Notes under the pieces: generated by a model | What the model was told of the DNA's origin: nothing | Seen by the model: the letters and a program-made list of their open reading frames with translations, nothing else | Databases searched by the model: none | Translations under genes and position numbers: made by a program | From: Pontibacter populi | GTDB taxonomy: Bacteria > Bacteroidota > Bacteroidia > Cytophagales > Hymenobacteraceae | Length of the DNA: 64,000 nucleotides | Assembly: GCF_019336435.1 (NCBI RefSeq) | Contig: NZ_JAHWXQ010000003.1 | Span: 186,001 to 250,000, forward strand | Direction of reading: 5' to 3' | Part shown: positions 24,099 to 32,548 of the stretch, piece by piece | Layout of the letters: each line of letters opens with the position of its first letter | Position numbering within the stretch: position 1 is the stretch's first letter

Positions 24099-24965
24099 AT
24101 GCGCCTTTTTAAACTACTCGTTTTCAGTTTCATGCTGCTAGGCTTAGCGGCCTGCTCCAAGCCTGATACAACAGCGCAGGAAGCTGAAAACGAAGAATAC
24201 GTAACTATAAAACCGTACTTTAATACCGATTGGGCGATGGATAAACTATGGGACGATGGCCTGGCTGAAGTTGCAGTTTATGATGCGGAGCGCGTGGTGT
24301 ATGGTAACAAGCGTAGTTTCGACCTCACGATCATCACCGTAAAAGAAGATTTTAACAAAGAATACAACGTTAAAACTGACGACTATAAACGGGACGACCT
24401 TTTCCCGGTGATGAAAGTCAACCAGTTCTGCAGCATCCAGACAGATAGTTATCCTTACCATTACCTGACTTCGGTGTTTATCAGACGAGAACAACCATGG
24501 TATTTGCATAAGCTTACCACCTCGTCGCAGGAGTGGTGCGGAAATACGTTTAAGGCCATAACCAGAGAACGAAACTTTAACCTGTACTATAACTCGTATT
24601 TTGATGGGCAGGGTGAGGGAAACTGGCAGTTACCAAATACACTTTTGTTTGAAGATCAGTTACCTTATAGTTTGCGGGCACTGAAGTTTCAGGATGGATT
24701 AACGTTTAAAGCCGATATTGCCGAAACACAACAAACAAATAAAGCTACACAACCGAAAGAGTATAAAGCTATTGTCTCAACTATAAAATCAGAAATAAAT
24801 AACAAAGCAGCCTGGCAGGTTAACGTACAGCTGGCACCGGGGAAAGTAAATACGTACTGGTTTGCTACTGAGTATCCGAACATATTACTTCGGCAGCAAA
24901 CCTGGGATGGCCGTACACTGGAACTGAAAAAAATAAGCCGCTACGCCTATTGGGAGGGCAATTAA
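24099..24965 (+). CDS. Lipoprotein of unknown function
   Basis: 288 residues with lipobox LGLAAC. The body has VYGNKRSFDLTIITVKEDFNKEYNVKTDDYKRDDLFPVMKVN-type strands (quoted in part), a beta-rich pattern that some Bacteroidota proteins, misnamed 'septum formation inhibitor Maf', share. I do not accept that function: no Maf motifs are visible. It precedes the DUF2461 gene by 9 bases, so they probably form an operon. Confidence 0.75.
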   Translation: MRLFKLLVFSFMLLGLAACSKPDTTAQEAENEEYVTIKPYFNTDWAMDKLWDDGLAEVAVYDAERVVYGNKRSFDLTIITVKEDFNKEYNVKTDDYKRDDLFPVMKVNQFCSIQTDSYPYHYLTSVFIRREQPWYLHKLTTSSQEWCGNTFKAITRERNFNLYYNSYFDGQGEGNWQLPNTLLFEDQLPYSLRALKFQDGLTFKADIAETQQTNKATQPKEYKAIVSTIKSEINNKAAWQVNVQLAPGKVNTYWFATEYPNILLRQQTWDGRTLELKKISRYAYWEGN

Positions 24966-24974
24966 AATAAGAAC

Positions 24975-25658
24975 ATGGCATCAACTATAGCTAAAAGCAC
25001 AATCAATTTTTTAAACGAACTGAGCCGTAACAACACCCGCGAATGGTTCGCCGAAAACAAGCCGCGGTACGAAGCAGCACGAAAAGATTTCCTGGGTTTC
25101 CTGGATGAGATGCTGAAAGAGATGACGCATTTTGAGCCCGTAGCCAACGCACAAACCGGAAAGGACCTGGTGTTTAGAATCTATCGGGATGTGCGGTTTT
25201 CGAACGATAAACGACCTTATAAAGATCATTTTGGGGCGTACGTGGCAGATGGTGGGCGCAAATCAATACTTCCGGGCTACTACCTGCACCTGGCTGGCAA
25301 TAACAATTCGTTCCTGGCCGGTGGACTCTGGATGCCACCTGCCAGTTACTTAAAAGCGGTGCGCCAGGAAATTGACTATAGCCTGGATGAATTGAAAGGA
25401 ATAGTGGAGACACCGGCGTTTAAAAAGAAGTTTGGTGAACTACAGGGCGAGCAACTGAAAACCACCCCAAAAGGCTACGACAAAGAGAATCCGGCCATCG
25501 AATACCTGCGCTTTAAAAGCTGGAATGCCGTAATGCCGCTATCTGATAAAATAGTGTTGGGTAACGATTTTATGGATGTGGTACTGGATGGATTTAAAAG
25601 TCTGAAACCATTCAACGATTTCCTGGCTGCGCCTTTAAAAGAGATAGGAGAAGACTAG
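24975..25658 (+). CDS. DUF2461 (TIGR02453) protein
   Basis: 227 residues. It matches the DUF2461 pattern: LNELSRNNTREWFAENKPRYE, KDLVFRIYRDVRFSNDKRPYKDHFGAYV and FLAGGLWMPPASYLKAVRQEID. Soluble and of unknown function. It converges on the glycosyltransferase operon at 25660, the stops being almost adjacent. Confidence 0.82.
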   Translation: MASTIAKSTINFLNELSRNNTREWFAENKPRYEAARKDFLGFLDEMLKEMTHFEPVANAQTGKDLVFRIYRDVRFSNDKRPYKDHFGAYVADGGRKSILPGYYLHLAGNNNSFLAGGLWMPPASYLKAVRQEIDYSLDELKGIVETPAFKKKFGELQGEQLKTTPKGYDKENPAIEYLRFKSWNAVMPLSDKIVLGNDFMDVVLDGFKSLKPFNDFLAAPLKEIGED

Positions 25659-25659
25659 G

Positions 25660-26994
25660 CTATTTCAGGTTTACGTGATGGCGGTGCTGGCGGTAGAGGT
25701 AAATCTCTACTACTAGCCAAAGCAACACTATCGTGTATTCCAGTATAATCAGGGCGGTATCTTCGGAGTACGTGCTGGTGCGATAAGCGCTGTAGCTTAA
25801 GATGGCTAACCCCGACCAAACGATAGCAAACCTGAAATTACTGGCCGCAGTAAGCGCAACCAGGGTGGTGATGTACCACGGATGTACCGTTGTGGCAAGC
25901 AGCAAGTAAATAGTAAGCGCAGCAGCCATGTAGCCGGTAAGCCTTTTCACGGAGCCCAGTTTCTTAACTGCCGCCATCGACATAACTATAGCAAAAGTAG
26001 CCAGCAAAAGGAATGGGCCGATCACGGCGATCTGGTTATAGCCTGTTATTTGTATACCAACCCATCGCAGCAGATAATACACACTTGCGTTAAACTCAAA
26101 CTTTCGGAAGTAGAGGTTCAGGCTGCTGGCGAAATGCTCTATAACATCTAGGTTTATCAGCGGCAAACAAACTACTAAAAGTGTAAGCCCGACAGCCGTT
26201 AAAAAGTATACAAATTGCCTGGTTCCCAGCTTACGCCACATAAACGGCAGAAATAAAAGGGGCAGTAACTTAACCCCGACCGCAAGACCGAAAGCGCAGC
26301 CAGCCCATACCACACGCTGGTAAAAAAGCTGGTACAGGCCAAGCAGCACAAAAAAGATCATCAATGCTTCGAAGTGCAGGTTGCCAGTCAGTTCCAGAAT
26401 TACGAGTGGGTTCAGGGCATACAATAATACATAGCCATCCGGCAAACCCATTTTGCGCAACAATCGCAACAGCAGGAAAATATTCAGCACCTCCGCGATC
26501 AGGATCGCAACCCGAATAACAACAACGCTGCCGGTAATACTTTCAGGAGAGAGCTTTGCTGACAACCAGAAAACAGCCTGCGCGACTGGTGGATAGATAC
26601 TATAATATTCAGGTGAGTTGAGTTGCCGGAAAAGCACGTCGTTAATGCCGGAAACTATAGTCGCGCCTTCCTGCATAAAATAGCTCGGCAAGTATAAGTA
26701 AGGGTTTACACCTGCCGCCAGCAGCCTTCCATCCCACACAAACCGGAAATAATCATCTGATAGCAGTGGAGTGGCCAGCAATAAGATCACCCTGAAAACG
26801 ATGGCAGCACCTATGGCATGCCACACAGGTAAACGCTGGTTTACCACATACACATACCCTAGAAAGCAGGCAGCAAACAACCATACCAACTGTGCGAAAT
26901 CTTCACGGGGCGTAGCATACCCAAGCGCAGCATACACGACCGCCGAAACGCACAGTATACTATAAGCCGCTATAGTTCGCTTTTGTAGGGTCAT
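25660..26994 (-). CDS. Multi-pass membrane glycosyltransferase (GT87/mannosyltransferase-like)
   Basis: 444 residues with about ten hydrophobic helices. An early periplasmic acidic loop (LSDDYFRFVWDGRLLAAGVNPYLY) is typical of lipid-linked sugar transferases of the GT-C fold (GT87/DUF2029). Substrates are expected to be polyprenyl-phosphate sugars. It is the last gene of a three-gene operon; its ATG overlaps the stop of the preceding gene (ATGA). Confidence 0.82.
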   Translation of the reverse strand: MTLQKRTIAAYSILCVSAVVYAALGYATPREDFAQLVWLFAACFLGYVYVVNQRLPVWHAIGAAIVFRVILLLATPLLSDDYFRFVWDGRLLAAGVNPYLYLPSYFMQEGATIVSGINDVLFRQLNSPEYYSIYPPVAQAVFWLSAKLSPESITGSVVVIRVAILIAEVLNIFLLLRLLRKMGLPDGYVLLYALNPLVILELTGNLHFEALMIFFVLLGLYQLFYQRVVWAGCAFGLAVGVKLLPLLFLPFMWRKLGTRQFVYFLTAVGLTLLVVCLPLINLDVIEHFASSLNLYFRKFEFNASVYYLLRWVGIQITGYNQIAVIGPFLLLATFAIVMSMAAVKKLGSVKRLTGYMAAALTIYLLLATTVHPWYITTLVALTAASNFRFAIVWSGLAILSYSAYRTSTYSEDTALIILEYTIVLLWLVVEIYLYRQHRHHVNLK

Positions 26995-28451
26995 GCTTTT
27001 TTATGATGTGCCAAGGTATAAAAAAACACCAATCCGAAGCCAGTTGCCAGCATAAAATGGAAAGGCAGCAAACCATAGTCTTTCAGGTGCAGACCAAGCC
27101 AGATCGCCCAGGCAAAATACAGCGCCAGCAAACCTTCGAGCCATGTAACTATACTTATGCCGGGCAGTGTGTAAAGCTTCTTTTTCCAATTGTCCTGCGG
27201 CTGTACCAGATTGTATTTCGGAGTCCGGATAAAAGGTGTTTTGTGCCCCATATACCCTTCCAGCACAGCCACACTGTTGTGCAACGACATCCCCATCGAC
27301 ATGGTCAGGAACAGTAGAAAATCAGGTATAAAACGGAGGCCGGCTTTGCCAGTTTGCCGGCTTGCAGAAACCCAGTAAAAAAGGACAAGCGCCAGCAGGC
27401 TAACTATGAAAAGTGTACCCAACTGGAACAACCACTGCAATTGCGGATTATGTTCTTTAATAAGCAGCACCGGAACAGAAAGAATGGCAGTAAGCAACAC
27501 GCAAATAAAGACACTGCTGTTTAGTAGATGGAAAAATGCATGCAGCCTGGCTTGTACCGGCTTTGGAGAAAGCAGCACGTTGGATAGATGTTTACGGGCT
27601 GTTTCGGCAGCGCCTTTGGTCCAACGGTATTGCTGCGACTTAAGCCCGTTCATTTCGGCTGGCAACTCTGCCGGAGACACTGTTTGCTCCTGGTACACAA
27701 ATTTCCAGCCTTTCAGCTGTGCCCGGTAGCTCAGGTCCAGGTCTTCGGTTAAGGTGTCGGCTTGCCAGCCACCTGCATCAACTATACAGGCTTTGCGCCA
27801 CACACCGGCCGTGCCATTAAAGTTTATAAAGTAGTTGCCGTTGCTGCGGCCTTGCTGCTCCACCGTAAAATGTGCATCCAGCCCGAAGGCCTGCAATCGG
27901 GTAAGCATGGAGTAATTTCTGTTCAGATGTCCCCAACGGGTTTGCACTACACCAATCTCCGGGCTTGTAAAAGCAACTATAGTTCGCTTAAGAAAATCAG
28001 GGGAAGGCACAAAATCAGCATCAAAAATAGCGATGAACTCACCGGTTGCAGATTGGAGGCCATGTTGCAAGGCACCCGCTTTAAAGCCCGTGCGGTTGCT
28101 TCGTCTTACATGTTCTATCGCTAAGCCTTGTTGCCGCAGCAGCTTTACTTTTTCAGAAATTATAATAGAGGTGTCATCGGTCGAGTCATCCAGAAGTTGT
28201 ATCTGTAGGTTTGCTTTGGGATAATCAAAAGCGGCAACGGCATCTATCAACCGCGAAACAACATAGCGCTCATTGTAAACGGGCAATTGCACCGTTACAG
28301 CTGACCATTCCTGTGGAGCTATAGTTGGAGTTTGTTTTGGAGAACGGTAAAGGTACAACCAGGTAAGATGCAGCTGCACCAGGCTATAACAGAATATAAA
28401 GGCCAGGCAAAGACTATAAATCACTATTACTATAGTTGCTACCAGCGTCAT
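26991..28451 (-). CDS. Membrane glycosyltransferase family 2 (cellulose-synthase-like)
   Basis: 486 residues. A GT-A catalytic domain lies between an N-terminal helix and four or so C-terminal helices. Motifs: QLPVYNERYVVSRLID, AIFDADFVPSPDF (DxD), TEDLDLSYRAQLKGWK (TED, catalytic base) and QQYRWTKGA (QxxRW). This is the processive/lipid-linked GT2 pattern. It lies between a DPM1-like and a GT87-like gene, so probably makes or extends a membrane glycolipid. Confidence 0.9.
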   Translation of the reverse strand: MTLVATIVIVIYSLCLAFIFCYSLVQLHLTWLYLYRSPKQTPTIAPQEWSAVTVQLPVYNERYVVSRLIDAVAAFDYPKANLQIQLLDDSTDDTSIIISEKVKLLRQQGLAIEHVRRSNRTGFKAGALQHGLQSATGEFIAIFDADFVPSPDFLKRTIVAFTSPEIGVVQTRWGHLNRNYSMLTRLQAFGLDAHFTVEQQGRSNGNYFINFNGTAGVWRKACIVDAGGWQADTLTEDLDLSYRAQLKGWKFVYQEQTVSPAELPAEMNGLKSQQYRWTKGAAETARKHLSNVLLSPKPVQARLHAFFHLLNSSVFICVLLTAILSVPVLLIKEHNPQLQWLFQLGTLFIVSLLALVLFYWVSASRQTGKAGLRFIPDFLLFLTMSMGMSLHNSVAVLEGYMGHKTPFIRTPKYNLVQPQDNWKKKLYTLPGISIVTWLEGLLALYFAWAIWLGLHLKDYGLLPFHFMLATGFGLVFFYTLAHHKKA

Positions 28452-28462
28452 CTGTTATGCGA

Positions 28463-29152
28463 TTACATGTACCTAAATATCGTGAAAATAATCTTATAGC
28501 CGGCCAGCACCGTGCCTTTTATAGTTCCGGATACTTTAGAAACTCCGATTCGCTTACGATACGAAACAGGAACTTCAGCGTACCGGACATGCTGTTTAGC
28601 TGCTTTGGCTTGCATTTCTACAGTCCAGCCATAGGTGCGGTCCTGCATATTCAAGGCTAGTAGTGTGTCGAGTTTTATTGCCCGGAAAGGACCCAGATCA
28701 GTGTAAGTCACGCCATAAAGCAAGTGCAACAGTTTTGTAGCCAGCCAATTGCCAAACAATTGCTGCGGCAGCAACGAACCGGCTTCCCTTTTACCCAGCA
28801 CACGCGTCCCGATTACCATTTCGGCGTGCCCGTCAACTATAGGTTTTAAAAGTACATCCATCTCGTGCGGGAAATCCGAGAAATCACCATCCAGGAAAAC
28901 AATTACATCCGGGCGCGACGCCGCTGGTTTTGCTGAAGCGTGGGCAATTCCTTTCAGGCAGGCATGTCCGTAACCAGGTTTTGGTTCGTGCAAAACGGTA
29001 GCTCCGGCCAGGCTGGCGGTTTCAGCGGTGCTGTCGCTGGAGTTGTTGTTTACTACGATCACGTCATCTACAAACGCAGGTATGGCAGCAACTACTTTAC
29101 CAATAGAAAGCTCCTCGTTATAAGCCGGGATGATGACGTTTACGCGTAACAT
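28463..29152 (-). CDS. Dolichyl/polyprenyl-phosphate sugar synthase-like GT2
   Basis: 229 residues, a compact GT-A domain: MLRVNVIIPAYNEELSIGKVV, DVIVVNNNSSDSTAETA and the DxD motif VIVFLDGDFSDFP. It resembles DPM1/DpmA-like enzymes that transfer a sugar from a nucleotide donor onto a lipid phosphate. It heads the operon, 11 bases before the next ATG, and could supply the lipid-linked donor for the two membrane enzymes. Confidence 0.85.
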   Translation of the reverse strand: MLRVNVIIPAYNEELSIGKVVAAIPAFVDDVIVVNNNSSDSTAETASLAGATVLHEPKPGYGHACLKGIAHASAKPAASRPDVIVFLDGDFSDFPHEMDVLLKPIVDGHAEMVIGTRVLGKREAGSLLPQQLFGNWLATKLLHLLYGVTYTDLGPFRAIKLDTLLALNMQDRTYGWTVEMQAKAAKQHVRYAEVPVSYRKRIGVSKVSGTIKGTVLAGYKIIFTIFRYM

Positions 29153-29294
29153 AGTTCAGGTTGAACTGCAAAGATGCCCATTTATAGTTAAGGATGCCAA
29201 AAACCAGTTTACCTTTACCATTATTGAAGAAATACTATATGTTGGCAACCTTTACTGCAGAAGATTGTTTAAGTAGGCAAGTAATTAACACCAT

Positions 29295-29762
29295 ATGAGC
29301 GAAAAAATAAATGTTGGAGATAAGGCTCCGGATTTTGAATTGATCAAACCGGATGGCAGCACATTCAGGCTACAAAATCAGCTGAAAGAAACCAACGTAG
29401 TGCTGTACTTTTACCCGAAAGACAACACACCCGGCTGTACCAAACAAGCCTGTGAGTTCCGCGACCAGTACGAAGTATTTAAAGAGCACGAAGCTGAAGT
29501 GGTAGGCATTAGTGCCGACAGTTCCGACTCGCATGATGAGTTTGAACGAAGCCATCGCCTGCCATTCGTGCTGCTGAGTGATACAGGCAACAAGGTGCGT
29601 AATCTGTTTGGTGTGCCGCGTAAGTTTGGCATTATTCCCGGCCGTGTTACCTATGTAATAGATAAGGACGGTATAGTTCGTTATATCTTTAACTCGATGA
29701 CTAAGCCGCTGGAGCACGTTAAGAATGCCCTGGAAGTGCTTAAAAACATAGAAAAGAAATAA
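29295..29762 (+). CDS. bcp: Thioredoxin-dependent peroxiredoxin (Bcp/PrxQ)
   Basis: 155 residues. The peroxidatic cysteine is C48 (NTPGCTKQACEFRDQ) and the resolving C53 is five residues on, the PrxQ arrangement. VVGISADSSDSHDEF and KFGIIPGRVTYVIDKDGIV follow. It reduces hydroperoxides with thioredoxin in the cytoplasm. Monocistronic, ended at 29765-29797. Confidence 0.95.
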   Translation: MSEKINVGDKAPDFELIKPDGSTFRLQNQLKETNVVLYFYPKDNTPGCTKQACEFRDQYEVFKEHEAEVVGISADSSDSHDEFERSHRLPFVLLSDTGNKVRNLFGVPRKFGIIPGRVTYVIDKDGIVRYIFNSMTKPLEHVKNALEVLKNIEKK

Positions 29763-29764
29763 AT

Positions 29765-29797
29765 AAAAAGGCCTGCAAATGAGATGCAGGCCTTTTT
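29765..29797. terminator. Bidirectional intrinsic terminator
   Basis: AAAAAGGCCTGCA, 7-base loop, TGCAGGCCTTTTT: a perfect 13-bp stem between convergent genes. A full AACTATAGTT follows at 29809-29818. Confidence 0.9.
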
Positions 29798-29828
29798 ATT
29801 TATAGTTAAACTATAGTTATAGAGTTGG

Positions 29829-30395
29829 CTATCGTACCAGCGTCAATCGTTTCTTATTGTAATAATCAACCTGTAAAAAGCCATACTGCTTGTTGAAAAG
29901 CACTTTCTTCACGCTATTTATCTTTACGCTATCGGCTTTTACCTCAAACACATTCGCATACACATTGCCTCCTACTTCTAAAGTTTGGTATGTCGGTTTA
30001 TTCTGATCTAACGTCCAGGCATTTACGTTGTCTACAGCAATTTTTACCTGCAAAGAGTCAGGTCGCTTCAGGATGTAAGTATAAAAAGTAGAGTGTTTTC
30101 CGGTAGTGTCGGATAGCTGTGCAGTAACCTGGGTGTCAAGTTTTTCCAGGCAATCGTCAGATACTGAAGCACCTGCTCCGGGAACATTCTGACCCAGAAA
30201 ACCGATAAATTTATAAGATCTGATCAGGGTATCTCTTTCGTCTTTGTACACAGGCTTGTTTCCGGGTTTGTAAACAAGCCATTCGTTGTCTGATTCAGTA
30301 GGATAGGTTATAGTTGGGTTCTCACACGTTTCGCAGGAGTAAAGAAACAAGCTGCCAAACAGTAAAGAGAAAATAGTAGTAACAGTTTTTTTCAT
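29829..30395 (-). CDS. Lipoprotein of unknown function
   Basis: 188 residues with lipobox LYSC (MKKTVTTIFSLLFGSLFLYSC) followed directly by a second Cys (ETC). The remainder is beta-rich (LIRSYKFIGFLGQN, VTAQLSDTTGKHSTFYTYIL, YGFLQVDYYNKKRLTLVR). No family recognised. It shares its terminator with the peroxiredoxin gene. Confidence 0.7.
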   Translation of the reverse strand: MKKTVTTIFSLLFGSLFLYSCETCENPTITYPTESDNEWLVYKPGNKPVYKDERDTLIRSYKFIGFLGQNVPGAGASVSDDCLEKLDTQVTAQLSDTTGKHSTFYTYILKRPDSLQVKIAVDNVNAWTLDQNKPTYQTLEVGGNVYANVFEVKADSVKINSVKKVLFNKQYGFLQVDYYNKKRLTLVR

Positions 30396-30700
30396 GGTTT
30401 AATGTCGGTTATAGGAGATGCAAAATACAGTATAATTGGCTATAAATGAAATCTTTTAGATAAAGCTACGAATTTTGTGCAAACAAAATGTTGTAACATT
30501 GTTCTGGATTTTAAATATAGCTGATACCTATAAAGGATTTACATCTGTAGCCCGACAACCATGGGAAGGAGGGGAGAATAAAGGGCATAAAAAAACTGCC
30601 GGCTCACAAAAGCTTCAGCAAAAAAAGTAATATCAACACTACCCAACAATCTACTTTTTCCGCTATTTGCTCTGCTTAACCGGCAGTTATGTCTTACAAA
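30396..30700. other. Gap with a long nested hairpin
   Basis: 305 bases without a gene. The right third holds the two-level hairpin at 30594-30688. The left part probably contains the promoter of the leftward lipoprotein; I see no clear TAnnTTTG match. Confidence 0.5.
30594..30688 (-). terminator. Large nested terminator-like hairpin
   Basis: The outer arms AACTGCCGG (30594-30602) and CCGGCAGTT (30680-30688) are perfect. An inner imperfect pair lies at 30617-30629 and 30652-30664. On the minus strand the outer stem is followed by a run of seven T, so it could end the small membrane gene at 30701-30937, though the 77-base loop is unusually large. Confidence 0.5.
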
Positions 30701-30937
30701 TTAGTTCTGGTGTACAGGTACAGGTTGTGGTTTCACTTTCGGACGTAGAACCAGCCAAAGAAATGTACCGGCTATAGTACCTGAGAAAAACGTAAACACT
30801 GTAACTAACCAGCCATTAATACCGCGCAACTCTGCATCGTAATAAACCCAGGTTAAAATAAAACCCAGTAAAGCGATGTATATTAAAAAAGTTGCCAGTA
30901 TCACAGCTGAGGTAATATAAGGCATCCAAAATTCCAT
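30701..30937 (-). CDS. Two-helix small membrane protein
   Basis: About 78 residues from MEFWMPYITSAVILATF, with helices at about 8-30 and 42-63 and the acidic loop VYYDAELRGINGWLV between. The tail is Pro/Lys-rich (RPKVKPQPVPVHQN). A GTG three codons upstream is possible. Family unknown; phospholipase-D-like tether proteins share the topology. It is isolated from other genes. Confidence 0.6.
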   Translation of the reverse strand: MEFWMPYITSAVILATFLIYIALLGFILTWVYYDAELRGINGWLVTVFTFFSGTIAGTFLWLVLRPKVKPQPVPVHQN

Positions 30938-31142
30938 TTTATACACGTATTAGTTAACTATATGCAGTACAAAATTGCACTGCCATTTGTAAGTTAAACT
31001 AACAAGCAATGTAATAGTTTAGGATATTTTAAAGAATGTAGTAGGAATGTGTGTATTGTGCAATAAGATTCATTGCATTATTCTATAGTTTAAGCCGTTA
31101 GCAATTGAATGAGTTGTCCGGGGTTACCTGAAACCACTGAAA

Positions 31143-32531
31143 CTATAGTTGCTGTTGGTCAGTCTTCGGTTGCTGGTAGGCCTGCATTACCTTTTTGAAC
31201 AGGGCAGTCAGGTAATCTCCTCCCCATTTGCCGTAAAAGTTCATGTCGCGCACTTCGTATTCATCTAATTTATAATGGCGCGACGGCGTTAAATAGCCCA
31301 TATACCCACCGTTAAAGCCGGTAACTATAAGCTTCTTGTTTTGCTGCGCAGCCAGCGGCTCTAGCTCTTTCATAAACTCACCGGAATAATCTGCGGGAGC
31401 GCCCAAGAGTAGAATATCACCTAACAGCAATGAGCTTACAAACGAAGGATAATTGCCAAACAAACTATAGAAAAGCCAGGGAGCCAGGTGGTAATTATCG
31501 CCGAGTCTGAACTCAGGTTCCGGTAACGTCAAGGGCAACCTGCTATAACCAAGTGTATTTGTGTATTGCATTTCTATAGTTGGCAATTCCGGAACTACAA
31601 CTCTGGTCAGTTGCGCGCCCAGCGAGTCTACACTCTGAAAAGAATCCTGGTGGTGGTAAATGGGTTTATGGCTGGCAACGGCGCCTGCCGAAAAAGCCGC
31701 AAAATCAACGTGTTTTTCCAGCGCATCTACAAAAGCACCCGGGTAATCTCTGGATAAAACTAGCTGTTTAGAAGGAAGTACCGTTGCATGAGCCGAAAAA
31801 GTAGCCAGTACGGCCACATCGCCATCTGCCTGCTCAAACTTTAAGAACCGAACCGTAGTATCACGTACGCTTTCCTCCTCATTTAGCCTGTTGCCAACCA
31901 GGTGCCCGGCAAATGTTTTACCATAGCCTACCTTTGCAACTTCAGCATTTGCCCGAGCGAGCTCAATACTTCGGATGATCTGATTTGTGGTCTTATCCAA
32001 CTGCTCCTGACTGTAAGTTCCGGCCATTACCCAACCCATTAGTTTTTCGCCCCAGCCGCCAAAACTGGTATGCGTGTGGGTAGCCGAAAGGTATAGTTGC
32101 GCTGGGTTAAGCCCGGCTTTCGCACTTGCCTCGTTAAGTGCTGCTGTTAAGGTCATGGGCGTTATCAGCATATCCAGGGCTATAAAATAAGCCTCCTGTT
32201 TGCCGTTGTTAAAGGCAAAGGTGCGCACGTAAGCCGAGTCATGCACTTCGGTGTATTTTTTGCCCAGCCGTTTGCCGTAGCCTGCCAGCGGAAAAGGTGG
32301 GGGAGGTGTAATGCTCAGTTTTGCCCAGCCCACTTTAAGCGTATCGCCCTCTGAGATAACCGGTTGCTGCTCCTGAAGGGTGTTGAGCGTTTCCTTATAA
32401 TATGCGGATTTAGCGTACGGCGTTGTATCGTTTTTACGGATGGCGCAGGCAAGCACGATAAGCACCAGCAAAGGAACCAGCAAAAAACGAAACAGCTTCC
32501 GGCGGGAAGATCTAGGGGCGGTTGGTTTCAT
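31143..32531 (-). CDS. Neutral/alkaline ceramidase-like lipoprotein
   Basis: 462 residues. A basic, hydrophobic N-terminus (about 10-31) ends at a possible lipobox LACA. The body matches the N-terminal domain of neutral/alkaline non-lysosomal ceramidases: KVGWAKLSITPPPPFPLAGYG, LYLSATHTHTSFGGWG (zinc-ligand region) and ATFSAHATVLPS. The homologues hydrolyse N-acyl linkages of ceramide; Bacteroidota make sphingolipids, so this is plausible but unproven. The last residues QQQL and stop are encoded inside AACTATAG. It follows the MscS gene by 17 bases. Confidence 0.8.
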   Translation of the reverse strand: MKPTAPRSSRRKLFRFLLVPLLVLIVLACAIRKNDTTPYAKSAYYKETLNTLQEQQPVISEGDTLKVGWAKLSITPPPPFPLAGYGKRLGKKYTEVHDSAYVRTFAFNNGKQEAYFIALDMLITPMTLTAALNEASAKAGLNPAQLYLSATHTHTSFGGWGEKLMGWVMAGTYSQEQLDKTTNQIIRSIELARANAEVAKVGYGKTFAGHLVGNRLNEEESVRDTTVRFLKFEQADGDVAVLATFSAHATVLPSKQLVLSRDYPGAFVDALEKHVDFAAFSAGAVASHKPIYHHQDSFQSVDSLGAQLTRVVVPELPTIEMQYTNTLGYSRLPLTLPEPEFRLGDNYHLAPWLFYSLFGNYPSFVSSLLLGDILLLGAPADYSGEFMKELEPLAAQQNKKLIVTGFNGGYMGYLTPSRHYKLDEYEVRDMNFYGKWGGDYLTALFKKVMQAYQQPKTDQQQL

Positions 32532-32548
32532 AGATTACAAACCAGGTC

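Noticed and set aside
24099-24965. Septum inhibitor Maf
   Set aside because: Bacteroidota relatives are often so named, but Maf nucleotide-pyrophosphatase motifs are absent and the protein is a lipoprotein.
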